36,402 bases of DNA from Paenibacillus phyllosphaerae (GCF_014192105.1 NZ_JACHXK010000037.1:1-36402), one strand, 5' to 3'; shown: positions 23,769 to 33,490, numbered from the stretch's first letter. The notes: generated by a model from the sequence alone, not told the origin. Program-made: numbers and translations.

Positions 23769-24635
23769 ATGAATACCATCCTGTCGATGCGCAAAAAACG
23801 CGTCAACCGATCCTTCATGGGAAGTTTCTCTTTATTCGTCATGCTGGCGATCGTCGGCGCCTTCATGGCGCTCCCGCTCGTCTATGCGATCAACTCGGCG
23901 TTCAAGCCGCTCGACGAAATTTTCCTGTTCCCGCCGACGCTGTTCGTGCGAAATCCGACGTTTACGAACTTCGTCGATCTCATGACGCTGCTCGGCCAAT
24001 CGTGGGTTCCGTTCTCTAGATATATTTTCAATACGTTCTTCATTACCGGAATGGGCGTGGTCGGACACGTCATATTGGCTTCGGCGGCCGCGTATCCGCT
24101 TGCGAAACATGTGTTTCCCGGCAAAGCGATGATGTTCCAGACGGTCGTGCTGTCGCTCATGTTCACCGGCGCCGTTACGTCGATTCCGAATTACATGATC
24201 ATGTCATGGCTCGGCTTCATCGATACGTATTGGGCGGTCATCGTGCCGGCATTCGCCTACCCGCTCGGTCTTTACTTAATGAAGCAATTCATGGAGCAGC
24301 TGCCGGATTCGCTGCTTGAGGCGGCCAAGATCGACGGCGCGAGCGAATACCGGATTTTCTGGCAAGTCGTCATGCCTAACGTTAAGCCGGCATGGTTGAC
24401 GTTGGTTATCCTGTTGTTCCAGCTTCTGTGGGGGACGGACGGGAATGGGTTCATCTACAGCGAGCAATTGAAAACGCTTCATTATGCTTCGGGACAAATT
24501 ATCCAAGGCGGTATTGCGCGTGCCGGCGTTGGCGCAGCCGTAGCGCTGATCTTGATGAGCGTGCCGATTACGCTATTCGTTCTCTCGCAGAGCCGCATTA
24601 TCGAGACGATGGCGACATCCGGCATGAAAGATTAA
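23769..24635 (+). CDS. Carbohydrate ABC transporter permease, MalG type (pair 1)
   Basis: A 288-residue CUT1-family permease with six hydrophobic segments and the EAA loop EAAKIDGASEYRIFWQV ending VMPNV. It is the partner of the preceding permease; only 4 bases separate the two genes. A strong AGGTAGGGG-type ribosome-binding site lies in the end of the upstream gene. The next gene starts 12 bases later. Confidence 0.9.
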   Translation: MNTILSMRKKRVNRSFMGSFSLFVMLAIVGAFMALPLVYAINSAFKPLDEIFLFPPTLFVRNPTFTNFVDLMTLLGQSWVPFSRYIFNTFFITGMGVVGHVILASAAAYPLAKHVFPGKAMMFQTVVLSLMFTGAVTSIPNYMIMSWLGFIDTYWAVIVPAFAYPLGLYLMKQFMEQLPDSLLEAAKIDGASEYRIFWQVVMPNVKPAWLTLVILLFQLLWGTDGNGFIYSEQLKTLHYASGQIIQGGIARAGVGAAVALILMSVPITLFVLSQSRIIETMATSGMKD

Positions 24636-24647
24636 GGGGGATCGTCC

Positions 24648-26108
24648 GTGAGATTACAAAAAGCGATCGTGCTGGCGGCGATCCTCTCCATGCTCGCCGC
24701 CGTAGCGGCGCCGGCCGCTTCCGCTGCCACGCCGTATGAAGCCTATACCTACAACTATTACGAAGAATCGGTGCCGCTGCCGGCGCCGTACGTGCCGGAG
24801 AAAGCCGTCACTGGCCAGAGCCTCGGCATCGGAAATTTCAATCAGCCTAACGATATTTTCGTCACGGAAGACGGCTTCATTTACATTCTGGACAGTGGCA
24901 ATGCGCGGATTATTGCGCTCGACAACCAGTGGCGGGTACTCCGCACGATCGATAGCTTCGAGATCGACGGAGCGGCGAATAAGTTCGCCAATCCGTCGGG
25001 GATCTTCGTATCGGAGAACAAAGAGATTTACGTCGCCGATACGGATAAGGGGAGAATCGTCATCCTGAATAACGAAGGCGAACTGATTCGAATCGTAGAC
25101 AATCCCCAGTCGGAAATCCTGCCGCCCGACTTCAAGTTCGTACCGCTCAAGGTGACGGCAGACAAGGCCGGGAGAATCTTCGTCGTCGCCCGCGGCATGT
25201 ACGAAGGGATCATGCAGTTCGACGAGAATGGCAGGTTCCTGGGCTACGTCGGCACGATCAAAGTGACGGCGAATCCTGCCGATCGGCTGTGGCGGGCGCT
25301 TGCGACGGATGCGCAGCAAGCCCAGATGCAGCTGTTCATCCCGACGGAATTCGCGAGCGTCGATATCGACCATAAAGGCTTCGTGTATGCGACGACAATC
25401 GATATCAATTCGACCGAAACGATCAAACGGCTGAACCCTTCGGGAGCGGATGTGCTGAAACGATTCGGCCATTTTCCGCCGCGCGGGGATATACGTTACC
25501 GGATGCTAGGCAACAACTCGGGCCCTTCCAAATTGGTGGACATCAAGGTGCTCGGGGGCGGCATGTATGTCGCGCTCGATTCATTGCGCGCTCGTCTGTT
25601 CACTTATAACGACGAAGGGGAATTGTTGTATGCCTTCGGTGGACGGGGGACGCAGCTCGGCGTCTTCAATACGCCGGTCGCGGTCGAACGGGTTGCGGAT
25701 AAGCTGGTCGTGCTCGACCGGGGCAAGAACAATATCGTCGTCTTCTCGCCTACACGCTTCGGCAATCTGGTGGGTTCGGCTACGACCGAACATTATAACG
25801 GCAATACCGATCGTTCCGTCGATATTTGGAGAGAAGTGCTCCGCATGAATTCGAACTTCGATATCGCCTACCGGGGCATCGGACGTTCGCTGCTCATGCA
25901 GAAGAAGAACAAGGAAGCGATGACATATTTCAAGCTCGGCATGGACCGCAAGTATTATTCGACGGCTTTCAAGCGATACCGTCGCGAAGTGATGCAGGAA
26001 CAGTTCGGCAATGTTATGACGGCCTTGATGGTTCTTCTATTCGCGTTCGTTGCCTATCGGATCGCAAGGAAAGTCAGAGTGGGAAGGAGTGAGAGACATG
26101 AAGCATGA
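24648..26108 (+). CDS. Membrane-anchored NHL-repeat (beta-propeller) protein
   Basis: A 486-residue protein. The signal peptide ends at about ASA (residue 26). NHL-type repeats from about 55 to 375 (QPNDIFVTEDGFIYILDSGN, then NPSGIFVSENKEIYVADT, then FNTPVAVERV) predict a beta-propeller outside the cell. A TPR-like helical hairpin lies at about 390-450 and a single transmembrane helix at about 457-473, with a short basic cytoplasmic tail. GTG 24648 follows AAGGGGG. Its last 11 bases overlap the YIP1 gene. Such propellers bind glycans or proteins; here it may be a surface scaffold or sensor for the transporter. The exact role is unknown. Confidence 0.8.
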   Translation: MRLQKAIVLAAILSMLAAVAAPAASAATPYEAYTYNYYEESVPLPAPYVPEKAVTGQSLGIGNFNQPNDIFVTEDGFIYILDSGNARIIALDNQWRVLRTIDSFEIDGAANKFANPSGIFVSENKEIYVADTDKGRIVILNNEGELIRIVDNPQSEILPPDFKFVPLKVTADKAGRIFVVARGMYEGIMQFDENGRFLGYVGTIKVTANPADRLWRALATDAQQAQMQLFIPTEFASVDIDHKGFVYATTIDINSTETIKRLNPSGADVLKRFGHFPPRGDIRYRMLGNNSGPSKLVDIKVLGGGMYVALDSLRARLFTYNDEGELLYAFGGRGTQLGVFNTPVAVERVADKLVVLDRGKNNIVVFSPTRFGNLVGSATTEHYNGNTDRSVDIWREVLRMNSNFDIAYRGIGRSLLMQKKNKEAMTYFKLGMDRKYYSTAFKRYRREVMQEQFGNVMTALMVLLFAFVAYRIARKVRVGRSERHEA

Positions 26109-26718
26109 TTTCGTAAAGTTTCCTCTTCATGTCATCGTCCATCCGTTCGACGGGTTCTGGGATATGAAGTATGAACAGAAGGGCAAGGTCAGGGTCGCGA
26201 TGGCGATCCTCGCGCTATTCATCCTGACGCTGATTCTGCAGCGGCAATTCTCGGGCTTCCTCGTCAACTTCAACGATCCGCGATACTTGAACAGCCTGAA
26301 CGACATCCTATACACCTTGCTCCCGTTCTTCCTGTTCTGCCTTGCCAACTGGTCGATTACAACCTTGATGGAAGGCGAGGGCAAATTCAAGGAAATCGTC
26401 ATGGCGACAGGATATGCGATGCTTCCGTTTATTCTGGTTAACCTGCCTATGACGTTCATCAGCCGGATCATGGTCCAGGAGGAGACGGCTTTCTATTATC
26501 TGATGAACGGTTTTGCCAGCATATGGTTCTTCTATTTGTTGTTCGCCGGCATTATGACCGTACATCAATACACGGCCTCGAAGACGGTCATCACGTTGAT
26601 CCTTACCGTCATTGCCATGGGGATCGTCGTCTTTCTGGGCACGCTGGCGCTGAGCCTTGGCGCTCAGATCTGGTATTTCGTCTATGATATCTACCGCGAA
26701 CTCATTTTCCGTACGTAA
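26098..26718 (+). CDS. YIP1-family membrane protein
   Basis: A 206-residue integral membrane protein with about five hydrophobic segments (near 33-50, 70-88, 103-125, 138-157, 165-190). The YIP1-type stretch NWSITTLMEGEGKFKEI lies between the second and third. Bacterial YIP1 proteins have no settled function. ATG 26098 is preceded by GGAAGGAG and overlaps the NHL gene by 11 bases, so the two are probably made together and may interact in the membrane. The next gene starts 13 bases downstream. Confidence 0.85.
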   Translation: MKHDFVKFPLHVIVHPFDGFWDMKYEQKGKVRVAMAILALFILTLILQRQFSGFLVNFNDPRYLNSLNDILYTLLPFFLFCLANWSITTLMEGEGKFKEIVMATGYAMLPFILVNLPMTFISRIMVQEETAFYYLMNGFASIWFFYLLFAGIMTVHQYTASKTVITLILTVIAMGIVVFLGTLALSLGAQIWYFVYDIYRELIFRT

Positions 26719-26731
26719 GGGGGCAGCACCA

Positions 26732-29305
26732 GTGGCCAAGAGAAAAAAACTTTATGCGGTGCTGGCTAGTATCGCGGTAGTCGGGGTCGGCACGGGGTTC
26801 TATGTCATGTTGACGAAAGGAGCGCCTGCCGTCAATGTTGCGGCTTATGTGGGGGAGGCACCTGCTCTGTCTGCGGCCACGGAAGTCAAGTTTCTGCCTG
26901 GCAGCGCCGTTGCCGGCATGAAGCTTGCGGCTGAGACGGATGCCTTGGCCATGTATTTCCACGAAGAAACGAGCGAGTTGGCCGTGGTGGACAAAAAGAG
27001 CGGGAAGGTATGGCGCAGCAATCCGGAATCGCGCAACGAAGACGCGAAAGCCTCACCTGTCGAGAAAGAACGGCTATCGTCTCAGGTGACCGTCAACTAC
27101 CGCGACCGGATCGGGACGCTTAATACGTTCACCAACTATGCGCATTCGATTACGAATAAGCAATTCAAGGTTGAGACGATCGAAGGCGGGCTCCGCCTGA
27201 CGTATACGATCGGAGACATGTCGCTTGGGATCGATGCGCTGCCGAAGTACATCAGCAAGCAGCGGATGGAAGAGAAAGTGCTCAGTCAACTGGATGACCA
27301 GACGAAGGTTACGATCAATCGGGCATATCTCCCTTCGGACACGAAACCGGACGTGCTGGAACGGCTCGATACCGCGGTTGGACGCCCGCTCGTGCTCCAA
27401 CGCGTACTGGACGCCTTCGCCAAAGCCGGCTATACCGAGGAAGACCTCGCATTCGACAATGAAGAGAACGGCATCGGCGCTGGCGGTGAAGAGAAACCGA
27501 ACTTCGTCGTCGTGCTCGAATACCGTCTCGATGGAGACAGCCTCGTCGTGAACGTGCCGGCTGGGCAAATCACGGAAAGCGAAGGCTTCAAGATCCGCAA
27601 TGTCGAGCTGCTGAATTTCTTCGGCGCGGCGGGGACGGATGAGCAGGGCTATATGCTGGTTCCCGACGGATCCGGCGGCCTGATTCATTTGAACAACGGC
27701 AAATCGAACGCTGAAGTGTACGCGCAGCGCATCTATGGCGACGATTACAACGACAACAGCGGTCGGCGCGGCCAGGTTGCGGAGAGTGCGCGATTGCCGA
27801 TATTCGGCCTCAAATCGGGAGACAACGCATGGTTTGCGCAGATCGAGAAAGGGGAAGCGATCGCGAACGTAACGGCCGATATCGGCGGACGGCAGAATTC
27901 ATACAACAACATCCATGCCAGCTTCGCGCTGCGCGGCGAGGACGAACTGGAGCTGTACAAGGGCAATGAGGTGGATGAAATCCAGCTCTTGTCGGAAGCG
28001 CGTTATACCGGGGAGATCCAGGTTCGATACGAATTCCTGCACGGTACGGAAGCTTCGTATGCGGGCATGGCCAAGATCTATCGCGAGCGGTTAGCCGAGG
28101 AAGGCCATCTGACGCCGATCGAAGCCGCAAACGAAGAAGGCTTGCCGTTCTTCGTGGATGTGCTCGGCGCGATCGACAAGCGCAAATCGTTCCTTGGCGT
28201 ACCTTACAAAGGGCTCCTGCCGATGACGACGGTAGAGCAGGCCGGAGAAATCGCGGATGCGCTCGATGCCGAAGGAATTTCCAACGTGCAAATGCGTTAT
28301 CTCGGCTGGTTTAACGGCGGCATGAAGCATTCTGTTCCGGCAGGCGTCGATATGGAAGGGAAGCTCGGCAACAAGTCGGAGCTCGGCTTGCTGGCGGAGA
28401 AGCTGGAGGCGGCCGGCGGCCGACTCTACCCGGATACAGCGATGCAGCATGTGCTTAGCGACAGCTACTCGTTCAAGCCTGCAGCTGACGCGGCCCGCTT
28501 CATCACCCGCGAGCAAGCGTCGCGGACGCCGTACAACCGCGCGTTCAATTCGATGGATTACGATCTTGGCATCTACTGGCTGTTGTCGCCAGCCAAGCTT
28601 CCTTACTTCGTCGACCGGTTCATGGACGGCTATGAGGACTACAAGATCGATTCCGTCTCGCTCCGCGATCTCGGCGATCTGCTCCATGCCGACTACCGCG
28701 CAGACCGGGTTATTTTCCGCGAGACGGCCAAGAACATCGTGACCGAGCAACTCGGCAAGCTCGAACAGCAATTCCCGAATATGCTGCTGACCGGCGGGAA
28801 TGCGTATGCGCTCCCGTACGCCGATAAACTTGTGAACGTGCCGATGGAAGACAGCGGCTTCAACATTGTCGACGAAACCGTTCCTTTCTACCAAATGGTC
28901 CTTCACGGCTATGTGGACTATGCGGGTTCGCCGCTCAATCTAAGCGATGAGCAGGACCTCCAGTATCAACTGCTCCGTTCGGTGGAATACGGCGCGGCGC
29001 CGCACTTCCTATGGACGCACGAATCATCATCCCAGCTGAAATTCACGGCGTACGATACGCTCTTCTCCACCGAATATACAAGCTGGATCGATGATGCCGC
29101 GAGTATGTACGCCAAGGCAAACGAGGCGCTCGGCCGTCTGCGGACGAAGCCGATCACGGATCGTATCGTCCATCAGGAAGGCGTCGTCGAGGTTCGATAC
29201 GGGAGCGGCGGCTCGGTGTACGTCAACTATACCGACAAGCCGGTAACGGTGAACGGCACGGCGGTCGAAGCGAACAATTTTACGGTAAGGAGTGAGGAGC
29301 ATTGA
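26732..29305 (+). CDS. DUF5696-type membrane-anchored protein
   Basis: An 857-residue protein. A basic start and hydrophobic segment at about 8-27 suggest an N-terminal membrane anchor or signal peptide. The body is rich in beta strands up to about residue 450. From about 465 a segment with PFFVDVLGAIDKRKSFLGV, SNVQMRYLGWFNGG and DSVSLRDLGDLLHADY looks like a TIM-barrel, as in glycoside hydrolases. A beta-rich C-terminus follows. I assign it to the DUF5696 group from recall of similar Paenibacillus loci; enzymatic activity is unproven. GTG 26732 lies behind GGGGG and sets the start after the YIP1 gene. Its stop overlaps the next start (ATTGA). Confidence 0.72.
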   Translation: MAKRKKLYAVLASIAVVGVGTGFYVMLTKGAPAVNVAAYVGEAPALSAATEVKFLPGSAVAGMKLAAETDALAMYFHEETSELAVVDKKSGKVWRSNPESRNEDAKASPVEKERLSSQVTVNYRDRIGTLNTFTNYAHSITNKQFKVETIEGGLRLTYTIGDMSLGIDALPKYISKQRMEEKVLSQLDDQTKVTINRAYLPSDTKPDVLERLDTAVGRPLVLQRVLDAFAKAGYTEEDLAFDNEENGIGAGGEEKPNFVVVLEYRLDGDSLVVNVPAGQITESEGFKIRNVELLNFFGAAGTDEQGYMLVPDGSGGLIHLNNGKSNAEVYAQRIYGDDYNDNSGRRGQVAESARLPIFGLKSGDNAWFAQIEKGEAIANVTADIGGRQNSYNNIHASFALRGEDELELYKGNEVDEIQLLSEARYTGEIQVRYEFLHGTEASYAGMAKIYRERLAEEGHLTPIEAANEEGLPFFVDVLGAIDKRKSFLGVPYKGLLPMTTVEQAGEIADALDAEGISNVQMRYLGWFNGGMKHSVPAGVDMEGKLGNKSELGLLAEKLEAAGGRLYPDTAMQHVLSDSYSFKPAADAARFITREQASRTPYNRAFNSMDYDLGIYWLLSPAKLPYFVDRFMDGYEDYKIDSVSLRDLGDLLHADYRADRVIFRETAKNIVTEQLGKLEQQFPNMLLTGGNAYALPYADKLVNVPMEDSGFNIVDETVPFYQMVLHGYVDYAGSPLNLSDEQDLQYQLLRSVEYGAAPHFLWTHESSSQLKFTAYDTLFSTEYTSWIDDAASMYAKANEALGRLRTKPITDRIVHQEGVVEVRYGSGGSVYVNYTDKPVTVNGTAVEANNFTVRSEEH

Positions 29306-30204
29306 TCAAGAGAAGTTTGACACTTACGCAGAAGCGGGCGCTTCTCGGGATCCTCTTTATCCTGCCGTGGCTGCTCGGATTCCTCTTCCTGTTCGTGTCG
29401 CCGTTCGTTCAGTCCATCCGGTTCAGCTTCAGCGAACTGCAAGTGGCGCCGAGCGGCTATGATCTGAGCTTTATCGGTCTCGATAACTATACGAACGCAC
29501 TTAGGATCGATCCTAATTTCAACCGGATTCTGACGGAGTCCGTGTCCGAGATGGCCTACAATGTACCGATGATTCTGTTCTTCAGCCTATTTGCGGCAAC
29601 GCTCCTGAATTCGAAGTTCAAGGGGCGGCCGCTGGCGCGGGCGATCTTCTTCCTGCCCGTCATTCTCGCTTCCGGCGCGATCGCGGAGGCCCAGTCGGCC
29701 GGCTTGATCCAGCTCACCGGCAGCTCCCAGATCGCGCAGGAGCTGGGCGAACAGCAGAACGGCTTCGATCCGATGATTCTCGCGAACATGCTCGGCAACG
29801 GCGGCATTCCGATCTGGTTCATCGAGTATATCGTTACGGCGGTCAACCGGATTTATGAGATTATCCGCAGCTCCGGCGTCCAGATTCTTATTTTCCTCGC
29901 CGCCCTGCAGTCGGTCCCTTCCACAATGTACGAAGTCGCGAAGATGGAAGGCGCAACCGCGTATGAGTCGTTCTGGAAAATTACGTTCCCCATGGTCAGT
30001 CCGCTCATCCTGACGAACGTGATCTATACGATCATCGATTCGTTCGCCGACAGTCAAGTGACGCAGTATATCTACGAAACGGCGTTCACTTCCCAGAATT
30101 TCGGACTCAGCGCGGCGATGGCGTGGATGTATACCATCGTTGTCAGCCTTATTCTGATCGTGGTCGGGTTTTTCATTTCCAGAAGGGTGTTCTATTACAA
30201 CTGA
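29302..30204 (+). CDS. Sugar ABC transporter permease, MalF type (pair 2)
   Basis: A 300-residue CUT1-family permease. It starts at TTG 29302, inside the stop of the DUF5696 gene and behind AAGGAG/GAGGAG. Six hydrophobic segments surround an EAA loop (YEVAKMEGATAYESFWKI, TFPMV). A long extracytoplasmic loop between the third and fourth segments (about 130-185) contains Gln- and Asn-rich sequence and is longer than in the pair 1 permease. It probably pairs with the next gene product. It is the second MalF-like subunit in the same operon. Confidence 0.88.
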   Translation: MIKRSLTLTQKRALLGILFILPWLLGFLFLFVSPFVQSIRFSFSELQVAPSGYDLSFIGLDNYTNALRIDPNFNRILTESVSEMAYNVPMILFFSLFAATLLNSKFKGRPLARAIFFLPVILASGAIAEAQSAGLIQLTGSSQIAQELGEQQNGFDPMILANMLGNGGIPIWFIEYIVTAVNRIYEIIRSSGVQILIFLAALQSVPSTMYEVAKMEGATAYESFWKITFPMVSPLILTNVIYTIIDSFADSQVTQYIYETAFTSQNFGLSAAMAWMYTIVVSLILIVVGFFISRRVFYYN

Positions 30205-30226
30205 TAACCGAAGAGGGGGCTAGGCC

Positions 30227-31222
30227 ATGTCCGCAAAAATACGGGAAAACGAAGCCGTCCTGCTTCGGTACCAGCGTGCACGCAACAAAGGCGGCGAGAT
30301 GCTGTGGTCGTTATTCCGCTACATCCTGATCCTTGGCATTTCATTCGTCATTTTGCTGCCAATCTTAAAGCAAGTATCGGTCGCTTTCAAAGACCCGCTC
30401 GATATTTATGATCCGACGATTTATATGGTACCCGTGAACTACACGATGGAGAACATCAAGCTGGCCATGGACATTCTGGATTATTGGCCGCTGCTTCAGA
30501 ATACGATGCTGTTCGTCGTATCGACGACGCTGCTTGCGACCGCGTCTTGCGCCTTGGCGGGTTACGGCTTCGCGCGGTTTACCTTCCCGGGCAGCAATAT
30601 TCTGTTTGCGCTCGTTATCATGACGATCCTGATTCCGTCCAGCACGCTTATGGTACCGATGTACCTGCACTTCCGGGAGTTTGACGTCCTGGGGCTCGTC
30701 AAGCTGTTCACGGGCAAGGCAGGCATCAATCTGCTGAACACGTACTGGCCTTCCCTGATCACTTCGGGATTGGCGATTGGATTGAAGGCCGGTCTGTTCA
30801 TTTATATCTTCCGCCAGTTCTTCAAGGGACTGCCGAAGGAAATCGAAGAATCGGCACTCATCGACGGCGCAGGCGGCTTGCGTACTTTCTTCACCATCAT
30901 GCTGCCGAATGCGGTTCCGCCGATCATTACGGTGTTGTTGTTCTCGTTCGTCTGGCAGTATAACGACACGTTCTACACGTCGCTGTTCATGAGCGACAGC
31001 AATCTCATGGCGGTGAAGATCGCGTCGTTCCCGGCAGACGTCAACCAGTTCCTCCCTCGCCTGCTCGGCATCGAAGGGACTGAGGCGCGGGCGGATCCGA
31101 ACCACGTATCGATGATCGTCGATACCGGCATTCTGCTGGCGATCGCGCCGCTCATCGTCTTGTATCTGTTCGTCCAACGTTACTTCGTCGAGAGCGTCGA
31201 GCGCACCGGCGTGGTCGGTTAA
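30227..31222 (+). CDS. Carbohydrate ABC transporter permease, MalG type (pair 2)
   Basis: A 331-residue CUT1-family permease, longer than the pair 1 MalG-like protein (288). A basic cytoplasmic N-tail of about 28 residues precedes six hydrophobic segments. The EAA loop reads EIEESALIDGAGGLRTFF, then IMLPN. Extra length also lies in the loop after PLDIYDPT and near the C-terminus (QFLPRLLGIEG). It starts 22 bases after its partner, with GAGGGGG before the ATG. No nearby solute-binding protein is dedicated to this pair. Confidence 0.88.
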   Translation: MSAKIRENEAVLLRYQRARNKGGEMLWSLFRYILILGISFVILLPILKQVSVAFKDPLDIYDPTIYMVPVNYTMENIKLAMDILDYWPLLQNTMLFVVSTTLLATASCALAGYGFARFTFPGSNILFALVIMTILIPSSTLMVPMYLHFREFDVLGLVKLFTGKAGINLLNTYWPSLITSGLAIGLKAGLFIYIFRQFFKGLPKEIEESALIDGAGGLRTFFTIMLPNAVPPIITVLLFSFVWQYNDTFYTSLFMSDSNLMAVKIASFPADVNQFLPRLLGIEGTEARADPNHVSMIVDTGILLAIAPLIVLYLFVQRYFVESVERTGVVG

Positions 31223-31316
31223 TCGGCAAGCTAGCTAGCCAAACGAGATTAGCAGCGTCTTTCGGCTTTACGAGAATCGCTTTATTTCATGCATCTAAGG
31301 GAAGAGGGCGTGGGCA

Positions 31317-32345
31317 ATGAAAGACCATTTGCAAGGGAGATTAGCCGTCGAGCCAAAGCTGATTAATCCGGCGGCAAGCGACAACGCCAAACGGTTGATG
31401 GCCTACTTGTGCAGCATCTATGGCACTCGGACGCTGACCGGGCAGCAGTACGGCGTCGTCTCGACGCCGGAGATGGAGGTCATTCGACTTGCCACCGGCA
31501 AATACCCCGCGGTCGGCGGATTCGACTTCATGAACGATTCGCCGTCGCGCGTCGAACGCGGCTCCGTGCCGACCGATACGCCGCTTGCGATCGACTGGTG
31601 GCGGCGCGGGGGGATCGTCACGTTCTGCTGGCACTGGAACGCGCCCAAAGACTTGATCGACGAGGCACCGGACAATGGTTGGCACCGGGGCTTCTACACG
31701 ACGGCGACGACGTTCGATATTGCGGCAGCCATGAACGACGAGTCATCCGAAGAGTATGGTTTGTTAATGCGCGATATCGACGTCATTGCCGTCAACCTGA
31801 AGCGCCTGCAAGATGAAGGGATTCCTGTATTGTGGCGGCCGCTGCATGAAGCGTCCGGCGGCTGGTTCTGGTGGGGAGCGAAGGGGCCCGAGCCTTGCGT
31901 TAAGCTCTGGAAGACCATGTACGATCGGCTGACGAATCTGCACGGGCTGAACAATCTGATCTGGGTATGGAACGGCCAGCATCAGGATTGGTATCCCGGA
32001 GATGAGTATGTCGACATCATCGGAGAAGATATTTACCCGCCGGAACGGACGTATGTTTCCAACATCGACAGGTTCCGGCAGGCGCTTGGTTATACGGCGG
32101 CGAACAAATTAATCGCCTTGTCGGAGAACGGACCGCTGCCGGATCCCGATAAGATGGCAGAAGAAGGAGCGCCTTGGCTGTGGAATTGTACCTGGTACGG
32201 CGGTTTCGTCTGCTCGCAAGATGCTGACGGGCAATGGGGTGTCGGCGAGCAATATACGGAGCGGGAGATGCTGCTCAAGTATTATGCGCATCCGTATACG
32301 CTCACACGGGACGAATTGCCGGACCTGACTGCTTATCCCCTGTAA
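31317..32345 (+). CDS. Cytoplasmic glycoside hydrolase family 26 (beta-mannanase type)
   Basis: A 342-residue GH26 TIM-barrel enzyme. The acid/base is E178 in WRPLHEASGGWFWWG and the nucleophile E270 in IALSENGPLP. GDEYVDIIGEDIY and WNCTWYGG are further GH26 landmarks. There is no signal peptide, so it acts inside the cell, presumably cutting imported manno-oligosaccharides rather than polymer. GH26 enzymes are mostly beta-1,4-mannanases or mannobiohydrolases; other specificities exist. AGAGGGCG precedes the ATG. It follows the second permease pair after 94 bases without a visible terminator, so it likely shares the transcript. Confidence 0.88.
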   Translation: MKDHLQGRLAVEPKLINPAASDNAKRLMAYLCSIYGTRTLTGQQYGVVSTPEMEVIRLATGKYPAVGGFDFMNDSPSRVERGSVPTDTPLAIDWWRRGGIVTFCWHWNAPKDLIDEAPDNGWHRGFYTTATTFDIAAAMNDESSEEYGLLMRDIDVIAVNLKRLQDEGIPVLWRPLHEASGGWFWWGAKGPEPCVKLWKTMYDRLTNLHGLNNLIWVWNGQHQDWYPGDEYVDIIGEDIYPPERTYVSNIDRFRQALGYTAANKLIALSENGPLPDPDKMAEEGAPWLWNCTWYGGFVCSQDADGQWGVGEQYTEREMLLKYYAHPYTLTRDELPDLTAYPL

Positions 32346-32432
32346 GAGAAAACGTAGTGGAATGCTGATGCATGGCTTGATAGAAAAGTTCGGTTCACCG
32401 CCACATACTTCGCCTAACGGAGGGAACGATCT

Positions 32433-33419
32433 ATGACCTATAAAGTGCTGACGGAAGAGCAGGTCGAACATTTCATCGAGAAGGGCTGGGTCTTGCTTGC
32501 TGGCGCATTCGCCCGCGAAGACGCGCTCGAGGCCCAAGACTTCTTGTGGACAGAGGTGGAGAAGCGCAGCGGCGTGCGCAAGGACGACCGCGAGACATGG
32601 ACGGAGCCGTTGGTGCAGATCAACGAAAACTTCCTGACGCCGGCCTTCGCCCGTTGCAACTCCGAGCGGCTTGGAGACGCCATCGAGGATCTGATCGGTC
32701 ACGGCCGCTGGGCAAACCGTACGGTGTACGGGGAGACGGAGCGGCTCGGCGGGTTCGGATGGTGGCCGGTCAACTTCTCGCTGAACGCCGACCAGCCTTG
32801 GAGCGTTCCGGTCAATGGCTGGCATTGGGATGGCATCCACTTCAAGCATTTCATCGATAGTCCGGAGCAAGGACTATTGTGCTTGTGTCTGTTCTCTGAC
32901 GTCGGGCATCAGGGCGGCGGCACGTTTATCGTGGAAGGTTCGCACAAGGTTGTCGCCCGATTCCTTTCCGGCCACCCTGAGGGGCTGGAGCTCGGAGATG
33001 CGATCGGTCTGCTGAACCGCGAACATCCGTATCTGCGCGAACTGACCGGAGCGGACAGAAGCGCGGACAATAAATCCAACGATATTTATAACGATCAGAC
33101 AGCACCGAATGTCGGGACACCGGAGGAAGCATCCGCCGAAGCAATCGCCCAGGCGCGACTCGACAAGTTCATGAACAATGACTATACAGATGCAGACGGC
33201 ATTAAGCTGCGCGTACTGGAGACGACAGGCAGATCCGGCGACGCGATTCTCTGTCATCCGTTCCTGTATCACTCGTCTTCCCAGAATCTGATCGGCGTTC
33301 CTCGGTTTATGTGCAACCGAACGACGCCGATAACCGAGCGTTTGAATCTGCAAAGGGAAAACGAGGCAGATTACTCGCCGCTCGAACTCAGCATCCGCCA
33401 GGCGCTTGATCGTGGGTAG
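32433..33419 (+). CDS. PhyH-family Fe(II)/2-oxoglutarate dioxygenase
   Basis: A 328-residue phytanoyl-CoA dioxygenase-family protein. The iron ligands are the HxD pair H131/D133 in GWHWDGIHF and the distal H280 in PFLYHSSSQN; R291 in RFMCNR probably binds 2-oxoglutarate. The segment GGTFIVEGSHK is also typical. Members hydroxylate lipids, amino acids and many small molecules; the substrate here is unknown. It lies between two mannan-type hydrolase genes on the same presumed transcript (87 bases after GH26), so an oxidative step on a sugar or sugar derivative is possible. ACGGAGGG sits before the ATG. Confidence 0.85.
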   Translation: MTYKVLTEEQVEHFIEKGWVLLAGAFAREDALEAQDFLWTEVEKRSGVRKDDRETWTEPLVQINENFLTPAFARCNSERLGDAIEDLIGHGRWANRTVYGETERLGGFGWWPVNFSLNADQPWSVPVNGWHWDGIHFKHFIDSPEQGLLCLCLFSDVGHQGGGTFIVEGSHKVVARFLSGHPEGLELGDAIGLLNREHPYLRELTGADRSADNKSNDIYNDQTAPNVGTPEEASAEAIAQARLDKFMNNDYTDADGIKLRVLETTGRSGDAILCHPFLYHSSSQNLIGVPRFMCNRTTPITERLNLQRENEADYSPLELSIRQALDRG

Positions 33420-33490
33420 GACGGGAATGATCTAAGACTTCAACTTCAAGGCCGGTAGCGGCGCAGTATCAAACCGAAACGAGGGACGGT

